Positions 1 through 6,857 of a stretch of DNA of 7,426 bases are shown here, one piece after another; within the stretch, counting starts at the first letter, position 1, and the number at the start of each line of letters is the position of its first letter. Source of the stretch: Enteractinococcus helveticum. GTDB taxonomy: Bacteria; Actinomycetota; Actinomycetes; Actinomycetales; Micrococcaceae. Both the position numbers and the translations under genes were made by a program. The notes below the pieces were generated by a model, which was given only the letters and a program-made list of their open reading frames with translations, was not told the DNA's origin and did not search any database. The stretch is taken from positions 1-7,426 of the forward strand of contig NZ_DYXC01000104.1 of assembly GCF_020742345.1 (NCBI RefSeq). Direction: 5' to 3'.

Positions 1-864
1 CTGCACGATTATGTGCACTTCCAGTTGGACGGCGATGAAGCGCACCTCTGGGAAGAACCCCACGAGATCATTACTGAGATGACAGCCGACGAGGAGGGCG
101 GATTCCCATCCGAACTGGGAGCCATTTTAGATCGGCTTGAGGATGTTCCCGATGAGGACCGCTACGCCGCAATTGTGGCCACACCCCTGATCTCCGGTAA
201 CACCAAACTCATAGAGTGGATCGGTAGATCACAACCCGTCACTAGTACCGGCATGCCGCGACGCGCTGATATCGGTGCGGTGGCCAACATGATCGGCATT
301 GCTGCGCAAGGCGTGGCAAAAGCTCCACCTTTAGAATTCACTGATGCCGCTGTGCAGGCCCTGGATTTGTCGAAACCAGCCCCAAAGAAACCCACCCTAC
401 ACGTACAGTCGGCCAAAGCGATCGGTGAGTTACGAGCCTGGTGGGCAGCTCTTGAAACTCACGAAGGTATCGAGGTCTCCGCTACCCGCATCAAACCTGG
501 CCCCCTCTCCGACGTGCTGACAACTCCTCAGCTGGGCGATATAGAACTGATAGAAATGTTCATGGTGAGCTACGTCCGCGAATACTTACTGGGCGCCGTC
601 GATCAACCACTCGGTGAAATGGCGGTGATTCTTACGGTTGCCAAAATAATGGAATTGGTTCAGGCACAAGAACCCACGGCCCAACCGGATAACTCTTCGG
701 AAGCAGAGCCCGCTTCACTCTTTTCCGCCCGGCATCTCAGAAGCTTTGAGTCGATGGGGCTCTTAGAAATCCGAGATTCCAGGCCCTTTATCCCAGAACC
801 ACTGCGTCCAGTCATGGCGTTTGGTGCAATGCTGGCCCTGGCTGAACTCAAGGCAGCTGCATAA
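1..864 (+). CDS. Uncharacterised actinobacterial protein, 5' end outside window
   Basis: The frame is open to the left edge (the first four codons read L-H-D-Y), so the gene probably begins upstream. GTG at 13 is only the first possible internal start, and too little sequence precedes it to judge a ribosome site. Numbering from base 13, the visible 283 residues begin with an acidic stretch (residues 6-50). Next comes LIEWIGRSQPVTSTG at 66-80, followed by RRAD at 83-86. A second block (AKAIGELRAWWAAL, 134-147) precedes an IEV...RIKPGP segment at 153-164. After a polar linker (220-236) the C-terminus reads FSARHLRSFESMGLLEI (237-253). From memory, the W-x-G/VTxTG/RxAD block followed by a Trp-containing helix and a 'GL/I-E-V..xPGP' segment recurs in uncharacterised actinobacterial proteins, some annotated near pRiA4b ORF-3-like or SEC-C proteins. 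I infer membership of that group and know no function. No signal peptide or membrane helix is visible; it is probably cytosolic. Confidence 0.75.
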   Translation: MHDYVHFQLDGDEAHLWEEPHEIITEMTADEEGGFPSELGAILDRLEDVPDEDRYAAIVATPLISGNTKLIEWIGRSQPVTSTGMPRRADIGAVANMIGIAAQGVAKAPPLEFTDAAVQALDLSKPAPKKPTLHVQSAKAIGELRAWWAALETHEGIEVSATRIKPGPLSDVLTTPQLGDIELIEMFMVSYVREYLLGAVDQPLGEMAVILTVAKIMELVQAQEPTAQPDNSSEAEPASLFSARHLRSFESMGLLEIRDSRPFIPEPLRPVMAFGAMLALAELKAAA

Positions 865-892
865 GACACCACCTAGGGTTTCAAGTGTCACG

Positions 893-921
893 TCGAAGAG
901 TCTGCGGCACGCTGCTAATGT
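893..921 (+). promoter_or_regulatory. Possible extended -10 promoter for the NhaC-type transporter gene
   Basis: TGCTAATGT at 913-921 has the TGn extension followed by a TAATGT -10-like hexamer (916-921). Seventeen bases upstream, TCGAAG (893-898) matches the TTGACA consensus at only three of six positions. A start near 928 would give a leader of about 33 bases before GTG 961. The 90-base gap and the separate ribosome site agree with a separate promoter. The only other structure in the gap is a five-base inverted repeat, GACAC/GTGTC (865-869 and 885-889), just after the upstream stop. It has a 15-base loop and no T-run, so it is a poor terminator. Confidence 0.3.
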
Positions 922-949
922 TTAGAAGAACCTGAGCAGAAATTTTCAT

Positions 950-954
950 GAGGT
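950..954 (+). promoter_or_regulatory. Ribosome binding site that fixes the start at GTG 961
   Basis: GAGGT lies six bases before GTG 961, a normal spacing. The in-frame GTG at 955 directly abuts this motif and cannot use it. The site therefore favours the start two codons further in than the longest reading frame. Confidence 0.65.
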
Positions 955-960
955 GTGATC

Positions 961-2565
961 GTGCTTGACGCCTATCCGATCCTGACGCTGCTGCCGCCGT
1001 TGGTGGCGATCGTCCTGGTTATCGCCACCAAAAAAGTATTAATCTCACTTGGTGCTGGTATTGTCACCGCGGGTTTGCTGCTTGCTGATTTCAACCCGCT
1101 GACCATGCTGGTGACCATCGGCGAAGCGGTGCTACGCCTGGTGTGGGTTGATGATGCGATCAACTGGTACACGATCCTCATCGTGGCGTTCTTATTCCAA
1201 CTGGGCATTGTCACCGCACTGGTCATGATGTCCGGTGGGGCGTCATCGTTTACAGAATGGGCTGCCAAACGGATCCGCAAGCGACGCGGCGCGAAGATCT
1301 TGACCGGGCTGTTGGGCATGCTCATCTTTATTGACGACTACTTCAACGCGCTCGCCGTCGGACAAGTCGCCCGCCCAATAACCGACCGGTACCGGGTATC
1401 GCGGGCAAAACTGGCCTACCTGATTGACTCGAGTTCAGCACCCGTCGTCGTGCTGATGCCATTATCCAGCTGGGGTGCCACCATTATGGGGATCATGGCG
1501 CCACTACTGGGTGCCTCCGCGCTGATGCTGACTCAGCTCGAGGCGTTCGTCTTGTCGGCGGCCATGAACTATTATGCGATTGCCGCGCTGGTGTTGTTAT
1601 GGCTCACTATCCTGTGGGGCCTGGATTTCGGCAGTATGCGCACAGAAGAACAACGTGCCGTGCAGGGCGGTGGCCTACAAAACCCCAACGACGACACCCC
1701 GGACCCGTTTGCCGAGGACATGCCCAAGCATGAACCCGGAGCGATGCGCGCGCTGATCATACCGTTTGCCATGCTCATTATTGGTGTGGTCGCCGGCATG
1801 TACGTGACCGGCGGGATGCTAGGTGAAAGCTGGGGTGTGCTCGATACCCTGGAAGCCGCTGATGTTGCGATTGCGCTGAATGTTGGCGGGATCGCCGCAC
1901 TGATTGTCGCCGCCTACTACTGTATTCGCTATACCAAAGGCAACCCGGAGTTTACCGCCGGAACCAAACGACGCGGTACCCTGCACGGTGCCAAATCCAT
2001 GCTGCCACCCGTGCTGATCCTGCTCTTCGCCTGGGCACTGGCGGACCTGATCTCCGAGATGGGCACCGGGGAATATCTAGCTTCGGTAGTCGAGGCAGTC
2101 GCACTGCCCACCGTGTGGTTGATCCCGGTGTTATTTGTGGTGGCCGGGATTATGGCCTTTGCGACCGGGACGTCATGGGGTGCTTTTGGTATTTTGCTGC
2201 CCTTAGCAGGCGAAATGATGAACGCGGTGGAAGGTGGCGAAGCGTATTTGATTGCCAGCTTTGGTGCCGTCCTGGCTGGTGCCGTATGGGGTGACCACAG
2301 TTCACCAATTTCTGACACCACAATTCTGTCGAGTACCGGTGCGGCCTGCGCTGTTCCAACCCACGTCGCCACTCAATTGCCATACGCATTTGTTGGAGCA
2401 CTCTCCGCACTGATTGGCTACGCTACCTACGCGCTGACACACAGCGGCGTTATCGGACTGGTGACGACGTTGGTGCTCGTGGTGGCCATTGCCGCGATGA
2501 TCCGCAAAGTGCGCCCGCCGATTCCCGATCCCGAAACTCCGGTGGTCAGTCACAGCCAAGAGTGA
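961..2565 (+). CDS. NhaC-family secondary transporter (Na+/H+ antiporter-like)
   Basis: This is a complete membrane transporter of 534 residues from GTG 961, normal for the NhaC group of the ion-transporter superfamily. Numbered from that start, the sequence is a series of hydrophobic helices with the group's signature motifs: FIDDYFNALAVG (123-134), DSSSAPV followed by a PLSSWGA turn (156-172), ATGTSWGAFG (401-410) and GDHSSPISDTT (444-454). The SSWGA and TSWGA turns fall in the two halves, as expected of an internally duplicated transporter with re-entrant loops. A hydrophilic loop at about 225-262 probably lies in the cytoplasm. The family couples solute movement to Na+ or H+ gradients at the cytoplasmic membrane. 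Members are often annotated as Na+/H+ antiporters, but some with the same motifs move amino acids such as methionine, so the substrate is unresolved. No neighbour in the window helps decide. The short polar C-terminus ends at TGA 2563-2565. Confidence 0.9.
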   Translation: MLDAYPILTLLPPLVAIVLVIATKKVLISLGAGIVTAGLLLADFNPLTMLVTIGEAVLRLVWVDDAINWYTILIVAFLFQLGIVTALVMMSGGASSFTEWAAKRIRKRRGAKILTGLLGMLIFIDDYFNALAVGQVARPITDRYRVSRAKLAYLIDSSSAPVVVLMPLSSWGATIMGIMAPLLGASALMLTQLEAFVLSAAMNYYAIAALVLLWLTILWGLDFGSMRTEEQRAVQGGGLQNPNDDTPDPFAEDMPKHEPGAMRALIIPFAMLIIGVVAGMYVTGGMLGESWGVLDTLEAADVAIALNVGGIAALIVAAYYCIRYTKGNPEFTAGTKRRGTLHGAKSMLPPVLILLFAWALADLISEMGTGEYLASVVEAVALPTVWLIPVLFVVAGIMAFATGTSWGAFGILLPLAGEMMNAVEGGEAYLIASFGAVLAGAVWGDHSSPISDTTILSSTGAACAVPTHVATQLPYAFVGALSALIGYATYALTHSGVIGLVTTLVLVVAIAAMIRKVRPPIPDPETPVVSHSQE

Positions 2566-2586
2566 GAGCCGAAGCAACTGATTCAA

Positions 2587-2599
2587 CAGGGTCACCCTG
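2587..2599 (+). other. 13-bp perfect palindrome after the transporter gene
   Basis: CAGGGTCACCCTG is symmetric around a single central base. It lies 22 bases after the transporter stop. A weaker inverted repeat, GTCAG/CTGAC (2612-2616 and 2622-2626), follows. Neither has a T-run, so neither is a standard intrinsic terminator. The palindrome could be a protein-binding site or a transcript-end hairpin. The rest of the 2566-2661 stretch shows nothing I can interpret. Confidence 0.3.
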
Positions 2600-2661
2600 C
2601 GCAACGGGATAGTCAGTGAAGCTGACAGCTCCGAGACTGGACGATCTTGTTTTGCTTCGAT

Positions 2662-2718
2662 GTACACCAATGTTCACAAGGTACACTGATGTTCACAAGG
2701 TACACTAATATTCACAAC
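2662..2718 (+). repeat. Three tandem 19-bp repeats (six GTWCAC-like hexamers) in the ATPase leader
   Basis: Three head-to-tail copies occupy 2662-2680, 2681-2699 and 2700-2718, with consensus GTACAC-YRAT-RTTCACAAG. Copies 1 and 2 differ at two positions. Copy 3 is the most diverged, with ATTCAC in place of GTTCAC and a C as its last base. Each copy holds two related hexamers, GTACAC and GTTCAC, so the array presents six hexamers starting at 2662, 2672, 2681, 2691, 2700 and 2710. The 9-10 bp steps are close to one helical turn, so all sites would face one side of the DNA. The last copy ends right before the GAGGGG ribosome site of the ATPase gene. The arrangement suggests cooperative protein binding as an operator, or an iteron-like site. 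The protein that binds is not known from the sequence; the ATPase itself is the obvious candidate. Confidence 0.85.
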
Positions 2719-2729
2719 GAGGGGCGATA

Positions 2730-3824
2730 ATGTCGACACCATTGAATCCGTTTCGACCTACAGCCGGTGCTGAACCGCCCCAATTAGTAGGTCGGGCAGG
2801 GTTGTTAGATGAGTTTTCGTATGGCCTTCAAATTCGTGCTGGCGCCCCCGGCTTATTGACAATCTTTACCGGTGCTCGAGGGATAGGCAAGACCGTGATG
2901 CTCGGTGAGGCTGAAGATGAAGCGCGTCGCGCCGGTTGGGCAGTGATCTCTGAGACTGCCACGCGCGGATTTCTTGGCCGGCTAGGCCAAGCGATGCTCC
3001 CGTTCGTCGAAGAGCTGGGTGCTGGTCCACCTAAACGACGGATCACAGGGCTTGGGATCGCTGGGTTTTCAATAGACACTGAATTACCTCCGGAACAGCA
3101 GGTCGGTTGGCGCCAGTTGGGAGAAGAGCTTCTGCGATTATTGGATGTTCAAGGGACTGGACTGGCAATTACCTTGGATGAGATTCACGGTGCTGATCGG
3201 GATGAACTGGCTCAGTTGGCTGCCTCGGTTCAGCATTTTATCCGGGCTGGACTGCCGGTGGCTTTAGTGTTCGCTGGTCTACCGGCTGCTGTTTCGGACC
3301 TGCTTGACGAAGGCGTGGCGACGTTCCTACGTCGAGCCGACCGTATTGATCTCCACGCGACCGCTATTGATGAGGTCGAAGTTTCGTACTTAGAGGTCTT
3401 TGCAGCCCTACCTCACCGCATCGACCCAAGTTTGCTGCGCGTGGCAGCCGAGGCCACCGGTGGATACCCCTTTTTGATCCAACTTATTGGTTACCACCTC
3501 TGGCAGGTTGCCGAAACCGCTGCGGGAGCATTACAACCCGAGCAAGTGCATCTGGCTATCTCTGCAGCTCGCCGACGCAACACCCGCATGGTCATCGAAG
3601 CGGCACTGGCAGCAGCCACGCCAAAGGACATGGAGTTTCTCCGTGCCATGGCTGACGATGACGGTCCTTCCAGAACGGCTGACATTGGCCAGCGACTAGG
3701 CGACGCTCGCAATACTATAGGCAACTATCGTGCTCGCCTTATCGACGCTGGCCTGATCGAATCAGCAGGCCACGGCCTAGTCAACTTCGCCATCCCCGGT
3801 CTACGAAATCATCTGCGTACCTGA
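2730..3824 (+). CDS. AAA/STAND-type ATPase with C-terminal winged-helix-like segment
   Basis: The product is a 364-residue, probably cytosolic P-loop ATPase. The start is ATG 2730, with GAGGGG (2719-2724) five bases upstream. The N-terminus NPFRPTAGAEPPQLVGR (6-22) is the lead-in seen in actinobacterial 'ATP-binding proteins' of the AAA_16/ORC1-like type. The Walker A motif is GARGIGKT (48-55, K54 and T55). Walker B is LAITLDE (145-151, D150 and E151). FAGLP (181-185) fits the sensor-1 strand, and FLRRADRI (199-206) supplies candidate arginine-finger residues. TGGYPFLIQLIGYHLW (243-258) is the helical lid common in this clan. From about 296 the chain has winged-helix character: a helix at TPKDMEFLRAM, then TADIGQRLGDARNTIGNYRARLIDAGLIE (316-344) as the probable recognition region. 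No effector domain such as a nuclease or TPR is fused, and no obvious partner is adjacent. It is probably transcribed alone. Its role is unknown; transcription control, DNA remodelling, or replication or maintenance of an element are all open. Confidence 0.88.
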   Translation: MSTPLNPFRPTAGAEPPQLVGRAGLLDEFSYGLQIRAGAPGLLTIFTGARGIGKTVMLGEAEDEARRAGWAVISETATRGFLGRLGQAMLPFVEELGAGPPKRRITGLGIAGFSIDTELPPEQQVGWRQLGEELLRLLDVQGTGLAITLDEIHGADRDELAQLAASVQHFIRAGLPVALVFAGLPAAVSDLLDEGVATFLRRADRIDLHATAIDEVEVSYLEVFAALPHRIDPSLLRVAAEATGGYPFLIQLIGYHLWQVAETAAGALQPEQVHLAISAARRRNTRMVIEAALAAATPKDMEFLRAMADDDGPSRTADIGQRLGDARNTIGNYRARLIDAGLIESAGHGLVNFAIPGLRNHLRT

Positions 3825-3836
3825 CCAACCAGACTC

Positions 3837-3852
3837 GTATTTCGGCGAATAC
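3837..3852 (+). other. Small hairpin after the ATPase gene
   Basis: GTATT (3837-3841) and AATAC (3848-3852) can pair around a six-base loop, 12 bases after the ATPase stop. The stem is short and AT-rich and no T-run follows. A second weak stem, CACAG/CTGTG (3880-3884 and 3894-3898), lies further on. At most these mark a weak or factor-dependent transcript end. Confidence 0.2.
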
Positions 3853-3928
3853 ATTACGTCGTCCAATTGCACACACAGTCACAGAACTTCCAACTGTGGA
3901 CGGTGTCTCAAAAAGACGATAGAGATAA

Positions 3929-3950
3929 AGGTGCTTGTGAGATCACACCT
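3929..3950 (+). promoter_or_regulatory. Imperfect dyad upstream of the large membrane protein gene
   Basis: AGGTG (3929-3933) and CACCT (3946-3950) are inverted copies. Inside them, TGTGA (3936-3940) and TCACA (3943-3947) form a second, tighter dyad with a two-base centre. The element lies 38 bases before ATG 3989, between any promoter and the ribosome site, so it could be an operator or a leader hairpin. The inner dyad has CRP-like half sites, but the spacing (2 rather than 6) is wrong for CRP or GlxR. I could not find a convincing -35/-10 pair in 3825-3988. Confidence 0.3.
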
Positions 3951-3988
3951 CGCCGATCAACGCTGAGTAACAGAGTAGGAAAATTGGC

Positions 3989-6754
3989 ATGTCGCAGCAA
4001 CCACCGCAGGGCCCACCCGAACCAGTCGCCCCACACCAGCAGCCGTGGGGACCACCTCGGCCAGGACCAAACCCATATGGCGGTCAAACCGGCCACGGGT
4101 CAACGGCTCCGTCGGTGTTCAAAACCATTCCGGCCCAAGTGTGGGCGCGAGCCTTGCTAATTGCCCTGGTATTCTTTGCCGGATCGCTCATCATGGCCGG
4201 CATCACCGCAGCATTGGGCGTCGGGGCAATCAATATGGCAGCGGACTTCACCCCTGAATTCGACGAATTCTTCCCCACCGGGGCCTCCTGGATCGTGTTG
4301 ACCTTCCAACTGTTGGGCATGGGCTTGCTGTCACCGCTGTCCATTGGTTTCGACATCACCGACATGGGCATGAGCGGAGCATCGGGCACCATCTTTTTTG
4401 TACCCTGGCTCATCCCGGCCGCAGGGATTACCGCCGTCATTACAACGCAACGCTTCTTGGGTGGCAACCTGCGCGTGACATTTCTGGGGGTTCGCCTACT
4501 GCTCGCGGCCATTGCTGGCCTGAGCTTTGCAACGGTCGTGACCATCTTGACTGCGACAATCCGCTTCCGCGTGCACATCGACGAAAGCCTCATGCAAGGC
4601 AGCATGTGGGCGCATTCGGCGTCATTGGCCGGATTCTTGGTGGCCGCAGTACTGGTCGGCTGCACCACCTATCTCTTCTTATTGCCCCAACGGGGAGTGA
4701 ATTTACAACGCACGATGACGGCGCTCGCAGCCGTTTTTGAACACGTCATGCTGATCGCGGCGGTGGCAGCCATCGCCTTGGTCATCACCCTGTTGGTCCA
4801 GGGTGAAACCGATGCCTTGCCCGCGGTGCTCTTCGCACTACCAAATGTGGCGCTCGCGGCGTTTTCGCTGGTGCACTGCATTCCGGTCACCGCGCGCTCC
4901 AATGAGGAGTTCATGGCAGGGGTCGAAACAGCATCCTTCACGCTATTCGACGCCCATCCAGCCGTCGTCGTCATTGGCATCTTCGTCATGGTGTTGACCC
5001 TTGGCGTCGTCGCTTTCCGGTGGAGCTTGCGCACCCGGTTCTACGCGCACGCCGCCTGGTCCTGGATCACGCTGCTGGCCGGCTACCTGGTGTTAGGCGT
5101 GCTGATCACCTTTGCCAACGGGGCCTATTTGAGCATGGCGATGTTCGGGGAAAGCCTGCGGGTAAGTATCACCCAAGCGGCCTGGGGTTTCTTATTGTGG
5201 CTGGTTATTGGGGGAGTGGTGCAAGTGCTTGCCAGCTACGTGATGCCCCAATTGGCGTATCGCATGCCACGCGGGTTACTGCGCGTGCTCGGAGCAGGGC
5301 TGGCATTGCCACCAGCAACGACAATCCCTCCGACGACGACTGCCACCGCGCCACCTCCCCCACCGCCCGGGCCGGCACCGGAGGACAGCGATGCCACCGA
5401 AGTGATCAGTGAGCAGCCCGGTACTGTCGAACACACCACGGTGCTGCCGGCGGTGCACACCGAACCGATTCAGGCCACCGCCTCCGAGCAGGCCTACCAG
5501 ACCGTGGCTGACGACCCGGCAACGCAGGCCTTTGCGACTGGCCGGCAACACCCTGACGCCTGGCACGTTGAGTCACCGGCAGAGCCGCGCCGTATGCGCC
5601 GGGGCACCAAAGTGTTGCTGGTCTCGGGGTTGAGCCTTGTGGTTTTGGCCGGGCTCGCCTGGGCGGCGCACAGCGTCTTGGCGCGCACCATGTTTGGGCC
5701 GCAGCACACCGCTGAAGCATATTTACAAGCCGTGGTGGATGGTCGCGCCGAGGACGCGTTGGCCCAGATGGGCCCGAATGTGACCGATGAACTCCGCGCC
5801 TTAGCAACCGATGAGATCTACCAGAGTGCAACCAACCGTCCGGATCGCTTTGAACTCGGCGACGTGACGCGAGACGGCTCCAGGGCTACCGTTGAAGCCA
5901 CACTGTACCAGTCGGGTAAGGCCTATCCGCTGGAACTTGGGCTGACGACGTCGGGCACCCAGGCGGCGGTATTTTCTGACTGGGCATTAGAAACCGGGGA
6001 CGTCGCGGGCCGGGCCGCCTATGTATCTGGGCCATCGACGCTGACCGTCAACGAGGTTGAAGCCGAGATCGCCCCCACCGGGCAGGCCACCGAGCAAGAC
6101 GTTGACGCCGAGACCTATGATCCGGCCGGTATCGCAAATATTGCGGCCGAGTCCGGGCAGGTGCTGTTGCCGGGAACCTACCTGTTCTCCGCACCGGAAG
6201 GTAGCAAATACCTGTCCCACGGGGAAGACCTGGAACTAACGATCACCCCCGGCGAGGTGTCTGAAACCCCGATCGAATTTAGCCAAAGCTACACGGAGAC
6301 CTTTGAAACCGATGTGATTGCAGCGGTGGAAAACCGGTTGGAATCCTGCCTGGCCGACCGCACCATTCGGGTGGACGAATGTGAGGCAGCCAGTTGGGAG
6401 GATACCTCCTGGACAGCCATGAAAGACATGGTCCGAACCTGGGAAGTCCAACCCGAAATTGAGGTGCTGCCCTCCGACGCTGACACATCCTTTGGCGGCA
6501 CAACCGACCTGACACAATATTCTGGGCCCGTTGTGGCACGCGTGACCGAGGGCAGTATACATCTGAGCTATCAGGTTCGTGATGATGAAGATCAAGATTG
6601 GATGGACCGCGAACGCGTCTACTCCCCGTTTCAGGTCGGGTTCTTTGAGCCCATGGAATTTCCGGTGACCTTGGACGGCGATGAGATCGTGATCGACTAC
6701 TCGCCGCTGGATCAATACAACCCGGACTGGCTCAGCCCCGAGTTCCGGGACTAA
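3989..6754 (+). CDS. Large multi-helix membrane protein with linker, extra helix and extracytoplasmic domain
   Basis: This complete 921-residue protein starts at ATG 3989, eight bases after AGGA (3977-3980). It has four parts. Residues 1-45 are rich in Pro, Gln and Gly and probably cytoplasmic. About ten hydrophobic helices follow (near 52-80, 100-120, 132-152, 163-190, 208-232, 246-270, 276-300, 324-345, 355-378 and 393-418). A low-complexity linker at 440-538 opens with PPATTIPPTTT and a run of six prolines, then turns acidic. After the basic segment EPRRMRRGTK (532-541) there is one more helix (about 542-563), then a soluble region of 358 residues. That region begins HTAEAYLQAVVDGRAEDALAQM (573-594), the pattern of DUF4878/NTF2-like and TcaA/YvbJ-type extracytoplasmic domains. 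It continues with beta-rich segments, including LLPGTYLFSAPEG (726-738). C787 and C798 are close enough for a disulfide. With an even number of helices before the linker, the linker is cytoplasmic and the last domain outside. The function is unknown; an envelope sensing or wall-associated role is an inference. Confidence 0.85.
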   Translation: MSQQPPQGPPEPVAPHQQPWGPPRPGPNPYGGQTGHGSTAPSVFKTIPAQVWARALLIALVFFAGSLIMAGITAALGVGAINMAADFTPEFDEFFPTGASWIVLTFQLLGMGLLSPLSIGFDITDMGMSGASGTIFFVPWLIPAAGITAVITTQRFLGGNLRVTFLGVRLLLAAIAGLSFATVVTILTATIRFRVHIDESLMQGSMWAHSASLAGFLVAAVLVGCTTYLFLLPQRGVNLQRTMTALAAVFEHVMLIAAVAAIALVITLLVQGETDALPAVLFALPNVALAAFSLVHCIPVTARSNEEFMAGVETASFTLFDAHPAVVVIGIFVMVLTLGVVAFRWSLRTRFYAHAAWSWITLLAGYLVLGVLITFANGAYLSMAMFGESLRVSITQAAWGFLLWLVIGGVVQVLASYVMPQLAYRMPRGLLRVLGAGLALPPATTIPPTTTATAPPPPPPGPAPEDSDATEVISEQPGTVEHTTVLPAVHTEPIQATASEQAYQTVADDPATQAFATGRQHPDAWHVESPAEPRRMRRGTKVLLVSGLSLVVLAGLAWAAHSVLARTMFGPQHTAEAYLQAVVDGRAEDALAQMGPNVTDELRALATDEIYQSATNRPDRFELGDVTRDGSRATVEATLYQSGKAYPLELGLTTSGTQAAVFSDWALETGDVAGRAAYVSGPSTLTVNEVEAEIAPTGQATEQDVDAETYDPAGIANIAAESGQVLLPGTYLFSAPEGSKYLSHGEDLELTITPGEVSETPIEFSQSYTETFETDVIAAVENRLESCLADRTIRVDECEAASWEDTSWTAMKDMVRTWEVQPEIEVLPSDADTSFGGTTDLTQYSGPVVARVTEGSIHLSYQVRDDEDQDWMDRERVYSPFQVGFFEPMEFPVTLDGDEIVIDYSPLDQYNPDWLSPEFRD

Positions 6755-6761
6755 CTCCCGG
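6745..6761. terminator. Weak hairpin at the convergent gene ends
   Basis: CCGGGA (6745-6750) and TCCCGG (6756-6761) form a six-base GC-rich stem with loop CTAAC. The loop contains the TAA stop (6752-6754) of the membrane protein gene. Because a stem reads the same on both strands, it could serve both this gene and the opposing AraC-type gene. Neither side has a U-run, so it is not a textbook intrinsic terminator. It may only stall polymerase or protect the 3' end. Confidence 0.3.
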
Positions 6762-6823
6762 GCAAATAATGCAGATGCCCACGCCAGCGTCGTCAGCAGG
6801 ACAGCGGTGATGTTGCTCGGCAT
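6755..6823 (-). pseudogene. Possible decayed N-terminus of an EamA/DMT-type transporter
   Basis: Read on the minus strand from ATG 6823-6821, the spacer encodes MPSNITAVLLTTLAWASALF and then A-R-E. That resembles the first membrane helix of EamA (drug/metabolite) transporters, where a leucine-rich stretch followed by L-x-W-A/G-S-A-F is a hallmark. It starts 34 bases downstream of the AraC-type gene on the same strand, where a partner transporter gene is often found. The frame stays open, but beyond about 6755 it runs antisense into the 3' end of the membrane protein gene and loses transporter character. There is no good ribosome site before the ATG. I read it as a possible truncated remnant; chance resemblance over 20 residues cannot be excluded. 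Confidence 0.25.
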
Positions 6824-6857
6824 CGGTTCTGCATCCAGCGGGTGGTGCCAGTCATGA

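Noticed and set aside
955..957. GTG 955 as the start of the NhaC-type gene
   Set aside because: It directly abuts the GAGGT ribosome motif (950-954); GTG 961 has normal spacing to that motif.
865..960. SAM or other riboswitch before the transporter gene
   Set aside because: The gap is only about 95 bases and shows no conserved riboswitch core; only a weak GACAC/GTGTC repeat is present.
948..968. Six-codon upstream reading frame (ATG 948 to TGA 968) overlapping the transporter start
   Set aside because: No ribosome site precedes it, and it arises from the bases of the ribosome motif itself; most likely chance.
1167..1172. Another GTACAC hexamer inside the transporter gene
   Set aside because: A single isolated hexamer in coding sequence, with no phased partner; expected by chance.
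2662..2718. CRISPR array
   Set aside because: The 19-bp units are directly adjacent with no spacers, and no cas-like gene is nearby.
3936..3947. CRP/GlxR binding site
   Set aside because: The half sites TGTGA and TCACA match, but are separated by two bases rather than six.
4084..4668. 194-codon minus-strand reading frame
   Set aside because: Shadow of the membrane-protein gene; the Met/Pro/Ala-rich composition reflects the antisense of hydrophobic codons.
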